DNA of 64,000 bases from Pyxidicoccus caerfyrddinensis (GTDB lineage Bacteria > Myxococcota > Myxococcia > Myxococcales > Myxococcaceae), in contig NZ_JAAIYA010000005.1 of assembly GCF_010894405.1 (NCBI RefSeq), positions 434,001-498,000 on the forward strand, given 5' to 3'. The translations under genes and the position numbers were made by a program. The notes under the pieces were generated by a model. The model was not told where the DNA came from and did no database searches. It saw nothing but the letters and a program-made list of their open reading frames with translations. Of the stretch, positions 24,432-33,712 are shown piece after piece. How positions within the stretch are numbered: position 1 is the first letter of the stretch; the number at the start of each line of letters is the position of its first letter.

Positions 24432-24838
24432 GCAATGTGACAAGGAGGAGTTTCGCTGTCGGGGGCGTGCTGGCTGCCCTCTTCATGGCGCAGGGCTGCT
24501 CCAGTTCCGCGCACTCCACCTCGAATCACCGCGACTCCTACGCGCAGTCCACCTGCATGGACTCGGAGACATGCTGCTTGCAGCGCAACCCCGGCAACCC
24601 CGAGGCATGCGGCATGTCCGCAGCGGAAGCCGTGGTCATCCTGGCCGCAGCGGCAGCGACCACAGCCACCACCGAAGCAGATGACGATTCCGACGAGGGT
24701 TGGCGACAGCACTGCATCGACACCTACGTTCGATGCAAGACCCAGGAAAAGCCCAGATGGGTGGGGGACTGCTATGCCTGCTTGCGGAACTGCGAGGGGC
24801 AGCGCCAATGGCCGTTCGACCTCTGCCATGCGCGTTAG
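24428..24838 (+). CDS. Small Cys-rich lipoprotein upstream of a DUSAM gene
   Basis: A 136-residue lipoprotein: N-terminus VTRRSFAVGG (twin-Arg-like), hydrophobic core, then lipobox FMAQGC at about residue 24. The mature part has an Ala/Thr-rich hydrophobic stretch (about 62-76) and a Cys-rich end with CIDTYVRCK, GDCYACLRNCEG and FDLC, eight cysteines in all after the lipid anchor. I recognise the C-terminal pattern from other myxobacterial lipoproteins found beside small conserved genes but know no function. It starts with GTG overlapping the acyl-CoA synthetase stop by 4 nt and ends 9 nt before the DUSAM gene. Confidence 0.7.
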   Translation: MSNVTRRSFAVGGVLAALFMAQGCSSSAHSTSNHRDSYAQSTCMDSETCCLQRNPGNPEACGMSAAEAVVILAAAAATTATTEADDDSDEGWRQHCIDTYVRCKTQEKPRWVGDCYACLRNCEGQRQWPFDLCHAR

Positions 24839-24847
24839 GAGGCACGG

Positions 24848-25225
24848 ATGTCGGAAGCGTTGAACTGGAACGACGTCAGAGACCTCGCGCGCCGTGTCTC
24901 CGAGGGAGAAACGTTCTCGCTGACTGACGAGGTGCGCGCAATCCTGCGGCGCACCGCCCCTCAGGTCGCCATTCCGCCAGACGCGGCCGAGCAGGCGCTC
25001 CAGCAAGAGGCGAGCGCCGCGGCGCTGCTCGATGAGATTGCTCGGCGAATCCGTGACGGTTCGCGCCGTTTGTCGCGCACCCTGGCCGGGGTAGACCGGC
25101 TCCAAAGCGCTGGTGACGTGGAGGGCGCTCGCAAGCTGCTTCGCGAGGTGCTGGCTGTCGAAGTCGTGCCGCATTACCGGAGAATCACCCAGACGCATCT
25201 GGACGCGCTGGATGATGAGCCGTGA
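24848..25225 (+). CDS. DUSAM domain protein
   Basis: A 125-residue cytosolic protein. The whole length fits the DUSAM family (paralogous proteins of Stigmatella and Myxococcus), with the typical opening W-N-D-V-R-D-L-A-R-R-V, SLTDEVRAILRRTAPQVAI and a helical C-terminal half (LLDEIARRIRDGSRRL, AGDVEGARKLLREVLAVEVVPHYR). A perfect AGGAGG precedes the ATG. Many copies occur per genome and the function is unknown. Here it is paired with the Cys-rich lipoprotein directly upstream and is the last gene of that run, meeting the LysR gene tail to tail with a gap of 8 nt. Confidence 0.85.
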   Translation: MSEALNWNDVRDLARRVSEGETFSLTDEVRAILRRTAPQVAIPPDAAEQALQQEASAAALLDEIARRIRDGSRRLSRTLAGVDRLQSAGDVEGARKLLREVLAVEVVPHYRRITQTHLDALDDEP

Positions 25226-25233
25226 GACGACGG

Positions 25234-26121
25234 TCAGCAGTGCTCCCTCACCCAGTCGAGCGCGAGGCGCACGCGCCGGGGAAGCAGCCTTCGTGACGGA
25301 TACACGGCGAACAGCTCGCGCGGCTCCACGGTGCGCCCCACCACCGTGAGTCGCACGAGCTTGTCGCCCTGCTGGGTGAACGCGTCCAGCGGTGCGCAGA
25401 CCACGCCCAGGCCCTCCACGGCGGCGGCAATCGCCACCCTCGGGTCATTCACGGTGTGCCGCTCGTTGGGCCGCAGCTCATCGAGCGAGCCGTCCTTCCG
25501 GCGGAGCTGCCACGTGCCTCCGGGCCGGCTGACCACCGCGGGCACGGTGGCGAGCGTGTCCCGGTCCAGCCGGGTGCGGCCCTGGAGCACCTCGCGCACG
25601 AAGCGCGGCGACGCGGCGACGGCGAAGGGCACGGACGCGATGCGCCGCGCCACCAGCTCCGCGTCCAGGATGGGAGCCATCCGGAAGGCCAGGTCGTAGC
25701 CCTCCTCCACCAGGGGCACCACCGCGTTGGTGAGGGTCAGCTCCACGGTGATGCGCGGATGCTTCGCGGCGAAGGCGAACAGCGCGGGGGCGATGCGCTG
25801 GCTCCCCGTCAGCACGGGCGCCGTCACACGGAGCCGCCCCGCCGGTTCCTCCTCGCGGTCCACCGTCCGGTCCAGCACCGAGGCCAGCTCGTCCAGCAGC
25901 GGCCCGGCGCGCTCCAATAGCCGCTCGCCCTCGTCGGTGAGGCCCACCCGTCTCGAGTTGCGCTGGAGCAGGCGGGCGCCCAGGGTCTCCTCCAGGTGCG
26001 CCACCCTGCGGCTCAGCGTGCTGGTCGGGACGCCGAGCCGCCGAGCCGCCTCCACGAAGCTCAGGTGCCGGGCCACCGCCGCGAAGAGCCGCAGGTCTTC
26101 CAGGGGCATCGTTCCATCCAT
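25234..26121 (-). CDS. LysR family transcriptional regulator
   Basis: A roughly 295-residue LTTR. The N-terminal HTH is typical (LEDLRLFAAVARHLSF, then AARRLGVPTSTLSRRVAHLEETLGARLL), followed by the effector-binding domain with GRLRVTAP and the DLAFRMAP hinge region. It resembles the group of LTTRs that repress or activate an adjacent oxidoreductase. It is divergent from the SDR gene at 26184 with a 62-nt gap, so that gene is the obvious target. Starts at 26148, 26121 or 26109 are possible; 26121 is used because the helix begins shortly after. Confidence 0.9.
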   Translation of the reverse strand: MDGTMPLEDLRLFAAVARHLSFVEAARRLGVPTSTLSRRVAHLEETLGARLLQRNSRRVGLTDEGERLLERAGPLLDELASVLDRTVDREEEPAGRLRVTAPVLTGSQRIAPALFAFAAKHPRITVELTLTNAVVPLVEEGYDLAFRMAPILDAELVARRIASVPFAVAASPRFVREVLQGRTRLDRDTLATVPAVVSRPGGTWQLRRKDGSLDELRPNERHTVNDPRVAIAAAVEGLGVVCAPLDAFTQQGDKLVRLTVVGRTVEPRELFAVYPSRRLLPRRVRLALDWVREHC

Positions 26122-26183
26122 GGGATGGAGCCTGCCACGGCATCCCATGGTCAGCGAGGCCTCCCTGCCGCTACTTCTGGGGC

Positions 26184-26900
26184 ATGAACCTTCAAGACCA
26201 GCATGTCGTCATCATCGGTGGGTCGTCGGGCATCGGACTCGGAGTGGCCAGCGCGTGCCTGGAGGCCGGGGCCTCGCTGACGCTCGTGGGCCGGGCGCCC
26301 GACAAGCTCGACGCCGCCGCTTCCCGGCTCGGAGGCGGGCAGCGCGTGCGCACCTTCACCGCCGACGTCACCGACGAGGCCCAGGTGCGCGAGCTCTTCC
26401 AGTCTCGCCCTCCCGCGCACCACGTGCTCCTCACCTCGGTGCATCCGTACTACCAGCCCATCCGCCAGCTGGACCTGGCGCAGGCACGCCGCACCATCGA
26501 CTCCAAGCTCGTGGCGGCGCTCCACGTCGCGAAGCATGCGAACTTCGCGCCCCAGGGCTCGTTCACCGTCACGGGCGGCATCGCCGCGGAGCGGCCGGGG
26601 CCTGGCGGGTCCGTCATCGCCGCGGTGAATGGGGCGCTGGTGGCGCTCGTGCGAGCGCTGGCGCTGGAGCTGGCGCCGGTGCGGGTCAACGTCCTCTCCC
26701 CCGGCTGGATTGACACGCCGACGTGGGATGTCGTGGCGGGGGCCGCCAAGCAGCAGCGCTTCGAGCAGCACGCACGCCGGCTCCCCGTCGGGCGCATCGG
26801 CACCACCGCGGATACCTCCAGCGCGGTCCTCTTCCTGATGGGGAACGGCTTCATCACCGGCGAGGTGCTGCACGTCGATGGTGGGCACAAGCTCATGTGA
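26184..26900 (+). CDS. Atypical SDR lacking the YxxxK catalytic pair
   Basis: A 238-residue SDR-fold protein. The cofactor motif GGSSGIG (12-18) and the PGWIDTP loop are normal. At the catalytic position, however, where other SDRs have YxxxK, the sequence reads I145-A-A-V-N149, followed by GALVALVRALALELAP. The Tyr and Lys are therefore missing, and the usual Ser lies in a TVTGG turn. I recall similar Tyr-less SDRs in other proteobacteria, so this is a subfamily rather than a sequencing error. It may bind NAD(P) without normal dehydrogenase chemistry. It is controlled most likely by the divergent LysR protein. Confidence 0.82.
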   Translation: MNLQDQHVVIIGGSSGIGLGVASACLEAGASLTLVGRAPDKLDAAASRLGGGQRVRTFTADVTDEAQVRELFQSRPPAHHVLLTSVHPYYQPIRQLDLAQARRTIDSKLVAALHVAKHANFAPQGSFTVTGGIAAERPGPGGSVIAAVNGALVALVRALALELAPVRVNVLSPGWIDTPTWDVVAGAAKQQRFEQHARRLPVGRIGTTADTSSAVLFLMGNGFITGEVLHVDGGHKLM

Positions 26901-27118
26901 CACCGGAGCGCCCGGGCATGGCCACGAAGGCCGTGCCCGGGCTCGCACCGCTCAGCGGCTGCTCTTCGCCTTCGCATCCCTCGCCACCATGGGCCGTGCC
27001 CGCGCGGGAGTGGCACGCTCCCGGCTCCGCGCGCGCGGTGGCGTGGGGTCCACCGTGCGCCGGGTCTGCCTCGCTGCCTCCGGTGGGAGCGCGAGGAACC
27101 ACAGCCAGAGCCACGGGC

Positions 27119-27670
27119 TCACTGCTCGCCCCGCATCCGCTGGCGCATCCCCTCGTGCCGGCTGCGCTCCTGCTCGCGCGCCTGCGTGATGAGCTCGCGC
27201 GCCCGCGTCTTCTGCGTGTCGCTCAGCACCGCTTCCGCCTGTGCGTACGCGGCGTCGTCATTGGCGCGCACCTCCTGGAAGAGGGGCTCCACCTGTTGCC
27301 TCAGCGCCTGCATCGTCGCCTCGTCCGGCGGCGGGCCCGCCGGAGGGCCGCCATTCGCGCGGCTGCCATCGCCCCGGGGCGGGTGCGGCGGCCTCAGCGC
27401 CTCCAGCTTCTCGATGAGCGGCGCGTTCTTCTCTTCCAGCGCCGTCTGCAGCCCGCTCACCGTGCCCACCTGCTCCGGCGTGAGGGCGAGCGTCTCCCGG
27501 TTCTCCAGCAGCAGCTCCAGCGAAGACGGGGGGCGCCGGCGCATCATCTCCCCACCTCCGGAGCCACGCTCTCCGCTTCCGGAGCCGCGCTGCGCCTGGG
27601 CATCCTGCGCGCACGCCAGCACCGGGAAGGCCAACATCATCACCACGGGCAGCTTCTTCAGGAACGACAT
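27119..27670 (-). CDS. Periplasmic Spy/CpxP-like protein
   Basis: A 183-residue exported protein: signal peptide MSFLKKLPVVMMLAFPVLA-(C), a Gly/Ser/Arg-rich linker, then a helical domain with LTPEQ (LTxxQ-like) at about residue 64 and a long charged helix ending SDTQKTRARELITQ, again LTxxQ-like. This is the layout of Spy, CpxP and ZraP periplasmic chaperones, which curb unfolded proteins or metal stress. The start at 27670 has GGAAG upstream. The gene is divergent from a response regulator/sensor kinase pair, matching cpxP beside cpxRA in enterobacteria. A heavy-metal sensor role is the alternative. Confidence 0.75.
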   Translation of the reverse strand: MSFLKKLPVVMMLAFPVLACAQDAQAQRGSGSGERGSGGGEMMRRRPPSSLELLLENRETLALTPEQVGTVSGLQTALEEKNAPLIEKLEALRPPHPPRGDGSRANGGPPAGPPPDEATMQALRQQVEPLFQEVRANDDAAYAQAEAVLSDTQKTRARELITQAREQERSRHEGMRQRMRGEQ

Positions 27671-27989
27671 GGGCTTCCTCCGTTGCACATGGGTCCGGGC
27701 AGCCCTGCCGTCCTTTGCCTGCTCGGCAGGTCCTCGGGCCCTTCCACGGTGCAATCTGCAGCCGCCCCATGTCCTGAAGATGAACCGTCCGTTACGGCAT
27801 GTGACGGAGGCTCCGGAGGGCGCCGTAACAATTCGTCATCGCCTCGAAGTGTTACGGACATGGGCAGGTGACAGCTTACGGTCGTGGCCCGGCGGTAAAG
27901 TCTTTCGACTCGCCCTTCAAGACGAGACCAGACCCCTCCAAGGCCTCCGGACCACACCTTTTCGTTGTTACCTTTGCCGGGAGCTCGAG
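27671..27989. promoter_or_regulatory. Divergent control region with repeated GTTACGG-type heptamers
   Basis: This gene-free stretch separates the Spy/CpxP-like gene from the response regulator. It holds GTTACGG at 27791-27797 and 27851-27857, GTGACGG at 27801-27807, CCGTAAC (inverted) at 27823-27829, GTGACAG at 27868-27874 and CTTACGG at 27875-27881. The 27791 and 27801 copies are spaced 10 bp apart, one helical turn, as is usual for OmpR-family regulator sites. GGCGGTAA at 27891-27898 recurs at 30252-30259 before the macA-like gene. Binding by the adjacent regulator is inferred. Confidence 0.5.
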
Positions 27990-28736
27990 ATGCGGGAGAC
28001 ACAGTTCATGGAGCAGCCCATGCCCCCGGCCCCGGAAGAAGGCACCGTCCAGGTCCTCCTCGTCGAGGATGACGAGCGACTCGCCCGGCTCACCAGTCGC
28101 TACCTCCAGGAGCACGGCGTCGTCGTCACCGTGGCGTACTCCGGCACCGAAGCCCTCACGGAGGCCAGCCGCCACACCTTCGACGTCGTCCTCCTGGACC
28201 TGATGCTCCCCGGCCGCGACGGCCTGGAGGTGTGCCGCGAGCTGCGCGGCCGCAGCGACGTTCCCATCATCATGCTCACCGCGCGCGGCGAGGAAGCTGA
28301 CCGGGTGCTCGGCCTGGAGACGGGCGCGGACGACTACCTCCCCAAGCCCTACTCGTCGCGGGAGCTGCTGGCCCGCATCCGCGCCCAGGTGCGGCGCGCG
28401 CGCGGCAAGGCCGGCCCCGCCACCCAGCCCGTCCACGTGGGACGCCTGACGCTGGACCCGCGCAGCCTCAAGGCCACGCTGGACGGCAAGGTGCTGCACC
28501 TCACCACCTACGAGTTCGGCCTGCTGCGCGTGCTCGCCGAGCGCGCCGGCCGCGTGCTCAGCCGCGAGCAGTTGCTGGATTTGGTGAAGGGCAGCGCGGA
28601 CGAGGTGTTCGACCGCTCGGTGGACGTGCACATCTTCCGGCTGAGGCAGAAGCTGGAGGAAGACCCGCGCAACCCCGTGCTGCTCAAGACGGTGCGCGGT
28701 GCGGGCTACATGCTCGCCACCGGGGACGAGACTTGA
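27990..28736 (+). CDS. OmpR/CpxR-type response regulator
   Basis: A 248-residue response regulator. The receiver domain (about 13-125) has the acidic pair VLLVEDDE, the phosphoacceptor Asp in VVLLDLMLPG, the Thr in IIMLTARGE and the Lys in DDYLPKPYS. A winged-helix DNA-binding domain follows (about 145-240; LTTYEFGLLRVLAERAG, SVDVHIFRLRQKLEEDP, KTVRGAGYML). An ATG at 28008 is an alternative start; both have GGGAG sites. The stop overlaps the TTG start of the sensor kinase. Given the divergent CpxP-like gene and the efflux operon downstream, it most likely controls envelope-stress and export functions. Confidence 0.92.
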   Translation: MRETQFMEQPMPPAPEEGTVQVLLVEDDERLARLTSRYLQEHGVVVTVAYSGTEALTEASRHTFDVVLLDLMLPGRDGLEVCRELRGRSDVPIIMLTARGEEADRVLGLETGADDYLPKPYSSRELLARIRAQVRRARGKAGPATQPVHVGRLTLDPRSLKATLDGKVLHLTTYEFGLLRVLAERAGRVLSREQLLDLVKGSADEVFDRSVDVHIFRLRQKLEEDPRNPVLLKTVRGAGYMLATGDET

Positions 28737-30247
28737 GCGCTCCGAAGCGCGGGTTCTCCTTCCGGCGTCCCGGCCGGCTGCTGCTGCGCATCTACCTGGT
28801 GGGCCTGGCGCAGCTCGTGCTCGTCAGCGTCGTGTTGTTCCTCGCGCGCTCGCTCATCGTCGAGAAGCCTTTCCGGCACGGCTTCAACCGGCACATCCAG
28901 TACAACGTGCGCGAGTGGGGGGAGCTGCGGAAGGACCCGGCGGCACTCCAGGCCTCGTTGGACCGCGCCGCGCGGATGCTCGATGCGCAGGTGACGGTGC
29001 GGGACGCATCCGGGCGGCTCATCGCCAGCAACGCGTCCACGCCCCTGCCGCCGCTGAGCGCCGCCGAGCTCGAGGCGCTCTCCAAGCCGGGAGGCACCGC
29101 CGGGCAACCGGGGGGGCCGGGACGGGGTGGGCCAGGAGGACGGGGAGGACCCGGGGGGCTGCCACTTCCCGGTGTGCCGCCTCCAGGCCCGCAGGCGCCC
29201 CTTCCCGTGCTCACGTTGCCCATCCCCGAGCGCGGGCCGGTGCAGGCATACGTCTCCATCCTCATGCGCCCTCCCACGCCGCCCTCGGAGAACACGACGT
29301 TCATCGTGGCCGCGGTGCTGGTGTGCACGGCGATTACGTCGCTGGTCTTCGCGCGCACGCTGGCGGGGCCGCTGCAGCGGCTGGCGCAGGTGGCGCGGGA
29401 GTTCGGCGCGGGGAAGCTGGACACGCGCACCGGCTTCCGCCGCCGCGACGAACTGGGCGAGGTGGCCGAGGCCTTCGACGAGATGGCCGGCCGCATCACC
29501 CACCTGCTGCGCTCGCAGAAGGAGCTGCTGGCCAACGTGTCCCACGAGCTGCGCACGCCGCTGTCGCGCATCCGCGTGGCGCTGGACATCGCCGCCGAGG
29601 GTGACGCCGCCACCGCGCGCGAGCTGCTCACCGACATCACCGAGGACCTGTCCGAGCTGGAGCGACTGGTGGAGGACGTGCTCACCGCCGCGAAGCTGGA
29701 CCTTGCCAACGGGGGCTCCAGCGGCGGCACACCCCCTCTGCGTCTGGAGCGCGTGGACGCGCACACCCTGGTGGACAAGGCCGCGGGCCGCTTCCGCACC
29801 GTCCGTCCCACGCACACGCTGGAGGTGAGCGTGGACGCGTCCCTGCCCGAGCTGGAGGCGGACCCGGTGATGTTGCGGCGCGTGCTGGACAACCTGCTCG
29901 ACAACGCGGGGAAGTACTCCGAGCCGCGCACCACCGTGCGCCTGCGCGCGCGGTCCACCGGACAGGGGCTCCAGTTCGAGGTGGTGGACCAGGGCATCGG
30001 CATCGACGCGGCGGACCTGCCGCGCGTGGGCACGCCGTTCTTCCGCACCGACCGCAGCCGCGCCCGCAGGACGGGCGGCGTGGGGCTGGGGCTCACCCTG
30101 GCCCGGCGCATCGTGGACGCGCACGGCGGGACGCTGGCGCTGGAGAGCCGCCCGGGTGAGGGCACCACCGCGCGCATCACCCTGCCGGCCGCCGCGCCCG
30201 AGGTGCAGCCGGGCGGGCAGGCGGAGTCCGCCTCCTCGGCCAGGTGA
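28733..30247 (+). CDS. CpxA-like sensor histidine kinase
   Basis: A 504-residue kinase. TM1 lies at about 18-40 and TM2 at about 187-207. The periplasmic loop between them includes a very Gly/Pro-rich low-complexity segment (about 120-155). HAMP (about 207-260), HisKA with NVSHELRTPLSRIR (His about 271), and HATPase with DNLLDNAGKYSE (N box), DQGIGID (G1) and GGVGLGLTLARR (G2) follow. Translation starts at a TTG overlapping the regulator stop by 4 nt, so the pair is translationally coupled. The gene order with the Spy/CpxP-like gene suggests that the sensor loop monitors periplasmic damage. Confidence 0.9.
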   Translation: MSAPKRGFSFRRPGRLLLRIYLVGLAQLVLVSVVLFLARSLIVEKPFRHGFNRHIQYNVREWGELRKDPAALQASLDRAARMLDAQVTVRDASGRLIASNASTPLPPLSAAELEALSKPGGTAGQPGGPGRGGPGGRGGPGGLPLPGVPPPGPQAPLPVLTLPIPERGPVQAYVSILMRPPTPPSENTTFIVAAVLVCTAITSLVFARTLAGPLQRLAQVAREFGAGKLDTRTGFRRRDELGEVAEAFDEMAGRITHLLRSQKELLANVSHELRTPLSRIRVALDIAAEGDAATARELLTDITEDLSELERLVEDVLTAAKLDLANGGSSGGTPPLRLERVDAHTLVDKAAGRFRTVRPTHTLEVSVDASLPELEADPVMLRRVLDNLLDNAGKYSEPRTTVRLRARSTGQGLQFEVVDQGIGIDAADLPRVGTPFFRTDRSRARRTGGVGLGLTLARRIVDAHGGTLALESRPGEGTTARITLPAAAPEVQPGGQAESASSAR

Positions 30248-30305
30248 CACGGGCGGTAATCCGGTCGTCATTCAATGAAATGAAGAGCCCCGTACATCTG
30301 GGGGC

Positions 30306-31628
30306 ATGAAGGTTCTGAGCGAAGCGCCGCGGAGTCTCGAAGTTCCCGCTCCCGCGGTTCCCGAAGTGGAAGACATCAAGCGCCGGGTGCGGTGGTGGGG
30401 CTGGGCGCTGCTGGCGGTGGCGGTGCTGGGCGCGGTGGGCCTGTGGCGCGCTCGGAGCCGCCCGGTGGACCCCGCGGCGGCGTTCCAGACGGCGAAGGTG
30501 GACCCCCGGCGCATCACCACGAAGGTGACGGCCACCGGCACCCTCTCCGCGCTGGTGACGGTGGAGGTCGGCAGCCAGGTGTCCGGCCGCATCCAGGAGC
30601 TGCTGGTCGACTTCAACTCCGAGGTGAAGAAGGGCCAGGTCATCGCGCGGTTGGATCCGCAGCTCGTCCAGGCGGCCGTGGACCGGGCGAAGGCGAACCA
30701 GCTGGCGGCGCGCGCCAATGTCACCAAGGCCCGCGTGATGGCGGAGAACTCGCGCAAGCAGGCGGAGCGGGCGCGCACGCTGCGCCAGCAGCAGTTCATC
30801 TCGCAGGCCGACCTGGAGACTGCGGAGGCCACGGCCGACACCGCGCGCGCCGAGGTGGCCGCGATGGAGGGGCAGCTCGCGCAGGCCCAGGCCGCGCTGT
30901 CCGAGGCGGAGGTGAACCTGAAGCAGGCCACCATCGTCTCGCCCACCGACGGCATCGTCATCTCGCGCGATGTGGACGTGGGGCAGACGGTGGCCGCGTC
31001 GCTCCAGGCGCCGAAGCTGTTCACCATCGCCGAGGACCTGCGGAAGATGCAGGTGAACACCAGCGTGGCCGAGGCCGACGTGGGCCGGCTCCAGCCGGGG
31101 ATGACGGCCACCTTCAGCGTGGACGCGTGGCCGGGGGAGCGCTTCACCGGCACCATCCGGCAGATTCGCAACGCGGCGACGACGACGCAGAACGTCGTCA
31201 CGTATGACGCCGTCATCGACGTGGCGAACCCGGACCTGAAGCTCAAGCCGGGCATGACGGCCAACGTCACCATCGTCACCGCGCAGAAGGACGGCGTGCT
31301 CGCCGTGCCCAACGCGGCGCTGCGCTTCCGGCCCGCGGCTCCCGAAGGGGCCACCGAGGAGGCCGCGGCCCCGGAGCGCGCGGAGGACGGAAGCCGCGTG
31401 CTGTACGTGCTGCGCCAGGGAGCGCTGGGGCCGGTGCGCGCGCGTGTTCGGACGGGCCTGACGGACGGCAGCTACACGGAGCTGGTGCAGGGGGATTTGC
31501 ACGCGGGCGACACCGTCGTCACGGGACAGGCCGCCACCGCGAGCACGGCAGCGGCGGCGCCGGCGGGTGTGGCGGCGGGCGCTCGGCCCGGTGGCATGCG
31601 GCCGCCGGGACGCGGCGGGCTCTTCTAG
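30306..31628 (+). CDS. MacA-like periplasmic adaptor (RND/HlyD family)
   Basis: A 440-residue membrane-fusion protein. One N-terminal TM helix (about 33-52) anchors a periplasmic part with a split lipoyl domain (VTATGTLSALVTVEVGSQVS and IVSPTDGIVISRDVDVGQ), a long alpha-hairpin rich in Ala/Gln/Glu between them (about 120-205), then beta-barrel and membrane-proximal domains. The C-terminus is Ala/Gly/Arg-rich. MacA adaptors stimulate the MacB ATPase and connect it to TolC. The gene is followed by MacB-type ATPase, permease and TolC genes with short gaps, so the pump is complete. It starts 58 nt after the sensor kinase. Confidence 0.9.
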   Translation: MKVLSEAPRSLEVPAPAVPEVEDIKRRVRWWGWALLAVAVLGAVGLWRARSRPVDPAAAFQTAKVDPRRITTKVTATGTLSALVTVEVGSQVSGRIQELLVDFNSEVKKGQVIARLDPQLVQAAVDRAKANQLAARANVTKARVMAENSRKQAERARTLRQQQFISQADLETAEATADTARAEVAAMEGQLAQAQAALSEAEVNLKQATIVSPTDGIVISRDVDVGQTVAASLQAPKLFTIAEDLRKMQVNTSVAEADVGRLQPGMTATFSVDAWPGERFTGTIRQIRNAATTTQNVVTYDAVIDVANPDLKLKPGMTANVTIVTAQKDGVLAVPNAALRFRPAAPEGATEEAAAPERAEDGSRVLYVLRQGALGPVRARVRTGLTDGSYTELVQGDLHAGDTVVTGQAATASTAAAAPAGVAAGARPGGMRPPGRGGLF

Positions 31629-31649
31629 GGCGGCGAGGAGGACGGGGAC

Positions 31650-32479
31650 ATGCACGAAGGACGAGAGGCACCGCCGCGCGGGGAGTCGCGCGACATCGGC
31701 CGGGCCTTCCAGGGCGGCGAGGAGAACAGGGCGATGGACGTCGTACGTGAAGCCCCGCCGCTCGTGGAGCTGCGCGGGGTGAGCAAGGTGTATCGGACGG
31801 GAGACGTGGAGGTGCGCGCGCTGCGAGGCGTGGACCTCTCCGTCCAGCCGGGCGAGCTGGTCGCCATCATGGGGACGAGCGGCTCCGGCAAGTCCACGCT
31901 GATGAACATCCTCGGGTGCCTCGACAAGCCCACGGCGGGTGAGTACCTGCTCGACGGGCGCAACGTGGCGCGGTTGGACAGGGACGGACTGGCGCGCGTG
32001 CGCAACCGAACGCTGGGCTTCGTCTTCCAGAGCTTCAACCTGCTCGCGCGCACCACCGCGCTGGAGAACGTGGAGTTGCCACTCCTGTACGCGGGCGTGC
32101 CCACGCGCGAGCGCCAGCTGCGGGCTCGCGCCGCGTTGGAGCGGGTAGGCCTGGGCGAGCGATTGGAGCACCACCCGAAGCAGCTCTCCGGCGGACAGCA
32201 GCAGCGCGTGGCCATCGCCCGCGCGCTGGTGGGCCGGCCGCGCCTCATCCTCGCGGACGAGCCCACCGGCAACCTGGACTCGCGCACCAGCGTGGAGGTG
32301 ATGTCGCTCTTCCAGGAGCTCCAGCGCGAGGGGCTCACGCTCGTGGTGGTGACGCACGAGCCGGACATCGCCGCGTATGCCGGCCGCGTGGTGGTGGTGC
32401 GTGACGGCCGCATCGTCGCGGACCGCAGGCAGGTGCCGCAGGCCGCGGTGCTCCTGCCCGAGGAAGAGGAGGCGGCGTC

Positions 32480-32483
<4 letters not shown>
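31650..32483 (+). CDS. MacB/LolD-type ABC transporter ATP-binding protein
   Basis: A 277-residue ATPase with Walker [10 protein letters not shown], the Q-loop in FVFQSFNLL, signature [15 protein letters not shown], Walker [13 protein letters not shown] and the H-loop in VVVTHEPD. This is the MacB/LolD/FtsE group. The first 28 residues are not conserved-looking. A second start at 31734 ([15 protein letters not shown]) has the same 13-nt upstream context, GGGCGGCGAGGAG, as the first: copies lie at 31628-31640 and 31712-31724, 84 nt apart. Either start may be used. It is encoded separately from the permease, unlike E. coli MacB, in which both are fused. Confidence 0.9.

Positions 32484-33711
<1,228 letters not shown>

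Positions 33712-33712
<1 letters not shown>

Noticed and set aside
29098..29170. Gly/Pro-rich repeat in the sensor kinase taken as a frameshift
   Set aside because: The frame continues without interruption into a normal TM helix and HAMP domain, and codon bias is unchanged; it is a low-complexity periplasmic insert.
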